Source: Actinophytocola xanthii (GTDB taxonomy: Bacteria > Actinomycetota > Actinomycetes > Mycobacteriales > Pseudonocardiaceae). From it: a stretch of DNA of 64,000 nt. Positions 59,422 through 64,000 of this stretch are shown here, one piece after another. The stretch covers positions 1 through 64,000 of the forward strand of contig NZ_MSIE01000057.1 of assembly GCF_001921205.1 (NCBI RefSeq). Reading direction: 5' to 3'. The position numbers and the translations under genes are program-made. Under the pieces are notes generated by a model. The model saw only the letters and a list, made by a program, of their open reading frames with translations, did not search any database and was not told the DNA's origin. Every line of letters begins with the position of its first letter. Position 1 is the first letter of the stretch.

Positions 59422-60102
59422 TCAGCCGGTCAGCTCGGCGTCGTGGGCGAGCAGGGCGATCTGCGTGCGGTTGTTGAGGTCGAGCTTGGTGAGGATCCGC
59501 GACACGTGGGCCTTCACCGTCGCCACGCTCATGAACAGCTCGCCACCGATCTCGATGTTCGCCTTTCCCTGTCCGACCGCCACCGCCACCTCCCGCTCGC
59601 GGTCGCTCAGCCGGCTGAGCAGGGTGCGGGCGTGCTCGCGCCGCGCGGTACCGCCGGTGTCGGTGAGGTGGGCGATGAGCTGCCTCGTCACCACGGGCGA
59701 CAGGATCGGCTCGCCCGCGGCCACCCGGGTGATCGCCCGGAGGATCTCGGCCGGTCGGGTGTCCTTGAGCAGGAAGCCGCTCGCGCCGGCACGCAGCGCG
59801 CGGAGCACGTACGCGTCGGCGTGGAAGGTCGTCAGGACGATGACCTCCGGCGGGTCCGGCCGGGCACGGAGCAGCTCGGTGGCGGCGAGGCCGTCGAGCG
59901 TGGGCATCCGGATGTCCATCAGCACGACGTCGGGGGAGTGGGTGTCGACGGCCGCGGCCACCTCCGAGCCGTCCGCGGCCTCGGCCACCACCGCCAGGTC
60001 GGGCGAGGTGGTGATGATCATCCGTAGCCCGGCGCGGACGAGCGCGTCGTCGTCGACGACGAGGACGCGCACCGGTTCGTTCACGTCGGCCACGGCAGCC
60101 AT
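59422..60102 (-). CDS. NarL/LuxR-type response regulator
   Basis: The 226-residue protein starts at ATG 60102 (MAAVADVNEPVRVLVVDDD). The receiver has the DDD acidic pocket, phospho-acceptor Asp in VVLMDIRMPTLDG and Lys in FLLKDTRPAE. The C-terminal LuxR HTH reads LSDREREVAVAVGQGKANIE with SVATVKAHVSRILTKL. It overlaps the 3' end of the sensor kinase gene by 22 nt and is its cognate partner. Confidence 0.94.
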   Translation of the reverse strand: MAAVADVNEPVRVLVVDDDALVRAGLRMIITTSPDLAVVAEAADGSEVAAAVDTHSPDVVLMDIRMPTLDGLAATELLRARPDPPEVIVLTTFHADAYVLRALRAGASGFLLKDTRPAEILRAITRVAAGEPILSPVVTRQLIAHLTDTGGTARREHARTLLSRLSDREREVAVAVGQGKANIEIGGELFMSVATVKAHVSRILTKLDLNNRTQIALLAHDAELTG

Positions 60103-61229
60103 GCCCTGAGCCGGAAGTCCCCCGACTCGGTGCGGCCGTGCTCGAGCCGCCCGCCGGCGAGGGTCGCGCGTTCGACGAGGCCGATGAGGCCGGCACCCGC
60201 GCCCGGGATGTCGCCCGGCGCGGTGGAGCCCGGCTGCCCCGGGTTGCACACCTCGACGGTCAACCCCTCCCCGGCCGCTCCCCGCACGGTCACTGACACC
60301 CGCGCGCCGTCGGCGTGCTTGCGGGCGTTGGTGAGGCCCTCCTGGAGGATCCGGTAGGCGCTGCGGCTGGCCACCGCCGGTACCGCGTCCGGCTCGGCCA
60401 CCGCGGAGTCCAGCTGGACCCGCATCCCGGCCCGCCGCGACTCGTCCACGAGCGCGGGCAGGTCCACCAGGGTGGGCTGGGGCCGGTCCGGCGCGTCGTC
60501 GGCGGCGAGCACGTCCCCGCGCAGGACGCCGATCACCTCGCGCAGGTCCTCCAGCGCCTGGTGCGCGCAGTCCCGGACAACCCCGGCGACCTCGGCGTCC
60601 TCATCGCCGCGGGCGCCGAGGCGCAGCTCCAACGCGCCGGCGTGCAGGCTCAGCAGCGAGATGCGGTGGGCCAGCACGTCGTGCATCTCCCGCGCGATCC
60701 GGTTCCGTTCGAGTTGGCGGGCCTGGGTCACCAGCAGCTCCTTCTCGGACTCGGCCCGCAGGGCCCGGTCGTGCAGGGACTGCCGCCGGGCGCGGACGTA
60801 CATCCCCCAGGCGAGAATGGCCGCGACGCACACGGCGGCGAGTACGGCCTCCGACCCCTGGGTCAGCGGCAGCTCCGGCCGGACCAGCGGGGAGAGGAGC
60901 GCCGCGACCAGGTGTCCGGCGACGATCGGGGCCGCCACCGCGAAGCGTCGGTGCACCGTGAGCGTGAACAGCGCGATCAGCGCCAGCCCGGCGGCGGCTA
61001 CCGAGTAGACGCTGAACACGCCGGTGACCACCGCGAACCCGACGGGCCGGCGCCGGCGCAGCCACACGCCGACACAGCTCAGCCCACCCAGGGCGGCCTC
61101 CGCGCCGAGCGTCGAGAGCGGAAGGTGCTGCCCGGCGCCGTCGACGACGACGAGCGCGGTGAAGCACAGGCCCAGCGCGAAGAACAGGACGTCGACCCTC
61201 CGGTTCGCCCTGACCGACCGGACAGTCAT
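60081..61229 (-). CDS. HisKA_3-type sensor histidine kinase
   Basis: ATG 61229 gives 382 residues. Six or so hydrophobic segments span the first 160 residues with hardly any external loop, then the dimerisation box REMHDVLAHRISLLSLHAG carries the phospho-acceptor His. The HATPase domain shows EGLTNARKHADG (N box) and GAGAGLIGLVER (G box). The lack of a periplasmic domain points to membrane or intramembrane sensing. The signal is unknown. It is divergent from a small membrane protein gene 131 nt away. Confidence 0.93.
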   Translation of the reverse strand: MTVRSVRANRRVDVLFFALGLCFTALVVVDGAGQHLPLSTLGAEAALGGLSCVGVWLRRRRPVGFAVVTGVFSVYSVAAAGLALIALFTLTVHRRFAVAAPIVAGHLVAALLSPLVRPELPLTQGSEAVLAAVCVAAILAWGMYVRARRQSLHDRALRAESEKELLVTQARQLERNRIAREMHDVLAHRISLLSLHAGALELRLGARGDEDAEVAGVVRDCAHQALEDLREVIGVLRGDVLAADDAPDRPQPTLVDLPALVDESRRAGMRVQLDSAVAEPDAVPAVASRSAYRILQEGLTNARKHADGARVSVTVRGAAGEGLTVEVCNPGQPGSTAPGDIPGAGAGLIGLVERATLAGGRLEHGRTESGDFRLRAWLPWPT

Positions 61230-61360
61230 GATCGAACGATACGTGACGACGGGGCCGCGGACATCCGACCGAAGTCGATACCCGGACCCAGACCTTCGTC
61301 GCCGGGGCGTCGACCGCGAGCCGACGCGGCCCACCGGGCGCACTCGCCACGCTGGGCCGC

Positions 61361-61771
61361 ATGACGAACTCGAACCCGCGGGTGCTCGACCCGAGACGAA
61401 CGATGTCCACCCTCTGGATCGTCGTGCTGTTCAACATGCTGTTCGCCGACGTCCTCGGCTTCGTCGCGCCGGGCACGCTCGCGGAGATGGCGACGGGGTA
61501 CGCGGGTTCGCTGCGCGTCACGCCGGAGATTCTGCTGGTCTTCGCGGTCCTGCTGGAGATCCCGATCGCGATGGTCTTCCTGTCCCGGGTGCTGGGGTAC
61601 CGGGCGAACCGCCTGGCCAACATCGCCGCCGCGGTGATGACCATCGCGTTCACCGTCGGCGGTGGGACGACGGACCCGCACTACGTGTTCCTCGCCGGCA
61701 TGGAGGTGGTGTGCATGACGGCGATCATCCGAATCGCCTGGACCTGGCGTGAACCCGCGGACGTGTCCTAG
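61361..61771 (+). CDS. DUF6326-type small membrane protein
   Basis: The 136-residue protein has four hydrophobic segments (STLWIVVLFNMLFADVLGFV, LLVFAVLLEIPIAMVFL, IAAAVMTIAFTVGG, MEVVCMTAIIRIAWTW) after a short polar N-terminus. I recognise it only as DUF6326-like. It lies divergent from the two-component pair and is a natural candidate target. Its end overlaps the convergent M15 lipoprotein gene by 4 nt. Confidence 0.75.
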   Translation: MTNSNPRVLDPRRTMSTLWIVVLFNMLFADVLGFVAPGTLAEMATGYAGSLRVTPEILLVFAVLLEIPIAMVFLSRVLGYRANRLANIAAAVMTIAFTVGGGTTDPHYVFLAGMEVVCMTAIIRIAWTWREPADVS

Positions 61772-62706
61772 TCACCGGTGGCTGAGAAGTGCTGGAGGTC
61801 GACCGGTGTCGACCATTCCCCGCCCCAGTGCCAGCCGATCGCGGTGAAGGCGCGGACCGCGGGCCCGCCGGGCTGGACCATTCCCGGGCGGTCGTTCGCT
61901 CTGTCCAGATAGGACGAAGCGAGCTCGGGGAGGACGAGGTCACCGCGGACGTAGGGGTTGCAGAAGGGGTTCACGTCGACCGCAAGGCCCAGTGCGTGCG
62001 TCGACCAGCGCCGCTGGCCGACGGCGGGACGGCAGACGAAGGCGGTGGTGTTGTTCCCGTCGCCGGTCGGCGGAGCCGTGAGCTCGGCCGCCGTGACCAC
62101 CCGCATCTCCTCGATCGGGAACCTGACGCGGAACAGCGCGGCGAACGCCCTGGTGACCGCGTCGGCCACCGACCGGGCGACGATCATCTCGCCGGTGTGC
62201 GCCCTGCCGTCGAAGCCCCAGAACGACATCGTGAGGTAACGCAGGTCGGCCGCGCGCACCGGACAGCCGGCGCGCCACGTGCTGGCGGCGAGGACCGCGA
62301 CCGGTACCGGGGCGACGGTCGCGGCGAAGCGCCCGTCGGATGGTGGCGGCAGGCGGTCGGCGGTGGGCAGGTTCCGGTCGGCCAGCTGCGGGGGAGTGGG
62401 CAGGACCTGGCCGAACCCGTCCGCCCGCCGGGGGAGCGGACGCGCGCCGACCCGCCAGGCCGGCGGACGGCTGGAGGTCGGCCTGGAGGTCGGCCTGGAG
62501 GTCACCGTCGGAGACGGGCCGGGCGCGGCGCTGGCCGTGGTCGTGGTGGTCGTGGTCGTGGTGGTCGTGGTCGTGGTGGTCGTGGTCGTGGTGGTGCTCG
62601 GCGGCGGGGGCGCCGGGTCGGGTGCTGTGGCGCAGCCGGCGGCGGCGGCCACCGCCGTCAGCGCCGTCAGCAGTCGCAGGCCAGCCACCCCTCCAGGATG
62701 CCCCAC
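61768..62706 (-). CDS. M15-family peptidase lipoprotein with poly-Thr linker
   Basis: A 312-residue exported protein. The N-terminus (GTG 62706) ends in the lipobox AAAAGC, followed by a Pro run, 20 consecutive Thr and a Ser/Arg/Pro linker. The C-terminal domain shows RWSTHALGLAVDVNPFCNP (SxHxxGxAxD: His and Asp zinc ligands) and WHWGGEW ... DLQHF (last His), the M15/VanY D-Ala-D-Ala carboxypeptidase or L-Ala-D-Glu pattern. Likely trims peptidoglycan at the outer face of the membrane. A second GTG at 62688 also keeps the lipobox. Confidence 0.85.
   Translation of the reverse strand: MGHPGGVAGLRLLTALTAVAAAAGCATAPDPAPPPPSTTTTTTTTTTTTTTTTTTTTASAAPGPSPTVTSRPTSRPTSSRPPAWRVGARPLPRRADGFGQVLPTPPQLADRNLPTADRLPPPSDGRFAATVAPVPVAVLAASTWRAGCPVRAADLRYLTMSFWGFDGRAHTGEMIVARSVADAVTRAFAALFRVRFPIEEMRVVTAAELTAPPTGDGNNTTAFVCRPAVGQRRWSTHALGLAVDVNPFCNPYVRGDLVLPELASSYLDRANDRPGMVQPGGPAVRAFTAIGWHWGGEWSTPVDLQHFSATGD
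62536..62595. repeat. Four exact 15-bp tandem repeats (poly-Thr tract)
   Basis: The unit CGTGGTCGTGGTGGT occurs four times without mismatch and encodes the 20-Thr linker of the M15 lipoprotein on the minus strand. Exact repeats of this type change length by slippage. Confidence 0.9.
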
Positions 62707-62741
62707 CTGCTCTCCGCCGCCCGATCTGGTATTCAGCAGGC

Positions 62742-63191
62742 ATGACCGATCTGCGAGTGGCGGCCGGTGACGAGCTCACCGCCGCCGAGCTGTACGCGGT
62801 GCTCACGTTGCGGGTGGACGTGTTCGTCGTGGAGCAGAAGGCGGCCTACCCCGAGCTGGACGGCCGGGACCTGCTGCCGGACACCGTCCACGTCTGGTAC
62901 CCGGCCACCGGGGAGCCCCAGGCCTACCTGCGGCTGCTCACCGAGCCGACCGGTGGGTGGCGGATCGGGCGGGTCTGCACGCGCCCAGCGGCGCGCGGGA
63001 CCGGGCTCGGCGGCCGGGTGATGGCCGAGGCCATGCGCCGGGTCGGCACGGCCGAGGCGGTGCTGGACGCGCAGACCTACGCCCAGGAGTTCTACGCGCG
63101 CTTCGGTTTCCGCCCGGAGGGCGAGCCCTTCGAGGACGACGACGGCATCGAGCACATCACGATGCGGCGCCCGGAGGTGCGTGGTGGGTGA
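62742..63191 (+). CDS. ElaA-type GNAT acetyltransferase
   Basis: The 149-residue protein matches the ElaA subgroup: LYAVLTLRVDVFVVEQKAAY, PELDGRDLLPDTVH, the acetyl-CoA motif RVCTRPAARGTGLGGRVMAEA, and FYARFGFRPEGEPFEDDDGI. A TATTCA element and GCAGG lie just upstream of ATG 62742. Substrate unknown. The 3' end overlaps bioF, convergent, by 35 nt. Confidence 0.9.
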   Translation: MTDLRVAAGDELTAAELYAVLTLRVDVFVVEQKAAYPELDGRDLLPDTVHVWYPATGEPQAYLRLLTEPTGGWRIGRVCTRPAARGTGLGGRVMAEAMRRVGTAEAVLDAQTYAQEFYARFGFRPEGEPFEDDDGIEHITMRRPEVRGG

Positions 63192-64000
63192 TGACCTTGA
63201 CCGCGAGGTCGAGGTCCGCGGGGGTGAGGTCGGCGCGGGCGGTGAGGCGTAGCCGGGAGACCTGGTCGGGCACCGAGGGCGGGCGGAAGCAGCCGACCCA
63301 GACCCCCGCGGCCCGGCAGTCCTCGGCCCACCGCACCGCCTGCTCCGGGGAGGGCGCGAGCACCGACACGACGGCCGCCGCCGGGTCGGTCACGGTGAGG
63401 CCGGCCGCGCGCAGGCGCTCGGCCAGCGAGACGGCCGCCGCCCGGGCCCGCCGCGGCAGGTCCGGTTCCTCGCGCAGGACCGTCAGGGCGGCCAGCGCGG
63501 CGGCGGTGCTCGCCGGTGCGAGGCCGGTGTCGAAGATGAAGCTGCGGGCGGAGTCGACCAGGTGCTTGATCACCCGGCGCGGTCCGAGCACCGCGCCGCC
63601 CTGCGCGCCGAGCGCCTTGGACAGCGTCAGCGTCGTCACCACGTCCGGTTCGCCGCTGAGCCCGGCGTCCGCCACCGCGCCCCGCCCGCCCTCGCCGAGG
63701 ACGCCGAAGCCGTGCGCGTCGTCCACCACCAGCGCAGCCCCGGTGGCCCGGCAGGCCTCGAACAACGCGGGCAGCGGCGCCAGGTCACCGTCCACCGAGA
63801 ACACCGAGTCGGTCACCAGCAGGGCTCGCTCGGTGCGGCGGGTGCGCAGGGCGTGGGCCGCCGCGGCGGGGTCGGCGTGCGCGACGACGGCCACGTCCGC
63901 CCGGGACAGGCGGCATCCGTCGATCAGCGAGGCGTGCAGGTAGGCGTCGGTGACGATCGCGCTGCCCTTCCCGGACAGCGCGGTGATGGCTCCCAGGTTC
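63157..64000 (-). CDS. bioF: 8-amino-7-oxononanoate synthase (5' part beyond the window)
   Basis: The frame is open to the window edge, beginning NLGAITALSGKGSAIVTDAY, so only the C-terminal 280 residues are present of an expected 380 or so. PLP-site signatures are VVDDAHGFGVLGEGGRG (Asp and His) and TLTLSKALGAQGG (Schiff-base Lys). The family also includes KBL and ALAS, but LVTDSVFSVDGDLAPLPAL and the substrate loop fit BioF. It condenses pimeloyl-ACP with alanine in biotin synthesis. Confidence 0.88.
   Translation of the reverse strand, partial: NLGAITALSGKGSAIVTDAYLHASLIDGCRLSRADVAVVAHADPAAAAHALRTRRTERALLVTDSVFSVDGDLAPLPALFEACRATGAALVVDDAHGFGVLGEGGRGAVADAGLSGEPDVVTTLTLSKALGAQGGAVLGPRRVIKHLVDSARSFIFDTGLAPASTAAALAALTVLREEPDLPRRARAAAVSLAERLRAAGLTVTDPAAAVVSVLAPSPEQAVRWAEDCRAAGVWVGCFRPPSVPDQVSRLRLTARADLTPADLDLAVKVITHHAPPGAAS

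Overview
This window is chromosomal DNA of a very GC-rich actinobacterium. I place it in the Pseudonocardiales or a near relative because four things occur together: FtsY, Ffh and PII neighbourhoods arranged as in mycobacteria, a mycothione reductase, a WhiG-type sporulation sigma factor, and GTG starts with GTGA overlaps throughout. Gene order follows the Mycobacterium tuberculosis block I remember as ftsY-amt-glnB-glnD-ffh through rpsP-trmD-rplS-lepB-rnhB, dprA-xerC, rpsB-tsf-pyrH-frr-cdsA-rlmN, dxr-rip-ispG and map/mtr, with extra genes inserted at several joints. The species is not determined from the sequence.

Layout. 1-436: a decayed IS982-like transposase fragment, then unassigned DNA. 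437-1771: ftsY. 1777-9242: an inserted metabolic block of nitroreductase, malate synthase, a CitE-like protein (DUF6986), allantoinase, allantoicase and a PAP2-diacylglycerol-kinase fusion. It carries allantoin towards glyoxylate and malate. 9457-13651: a GlnR-type operator followed by the nitrogen operon amt-glnB-glnD. 13820-19528: ffh, an amidohydrolase, a CAAX-like protease, then rpsP-khpA-rimM-trmD. 19656-23155: rplS, two tandem signal peptidases, rnhB and a DUF2469 gene. 23291-28749: yraN, yifB, dprA, xerC and whiG. 28757-34810: an M23-type secreted protein on the minus strand, then rpsB-tsf, pyrH-frr-cdsA and a methyltransferase.

35127-41755 is more accessory: an auto-regulated-looking PadR repressor, rlmN, and a carbohydrate segment (oxidoreductase, sugar isomerase-like protein, GH76 mannanase) with two LacI-type palindromes, followed by a Bcr/CflA transporter. 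41976-43842 is a three-gene envelope/stress operon behind a SigB-like promoter. 43923-54529 returns to core genes: DUF2631, dxr, rip, ispG, a DHFR-like gene, a GNAT, a penicillin-binding lipoprotein, map, an alpha/beta hydrolase and cobQ. 54506-64000 holds mycothione reductase, a PEBP-like protein, an M48 peptidase, a tautomerase-like/YHS protein coupled to a thioredoxin-fold protein and divergent from a TetR regulator, a NarL-type two-component pair, a small membrane protein, an M15 lipoprotein, an ElaA acetyltransferase and the 3' part of bioF.

Two themes cut across the window. First, many starts lie 6-7 nt downstream of a TANNNT hexamer, which suggests widespread leaderless transcription. 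Second, convergent gene pairs often overlap tail to tail, by up to 154 nt. No CRISPR array, rRNA, tRNA, prophage or biosynthetic gene cluster was recognised.
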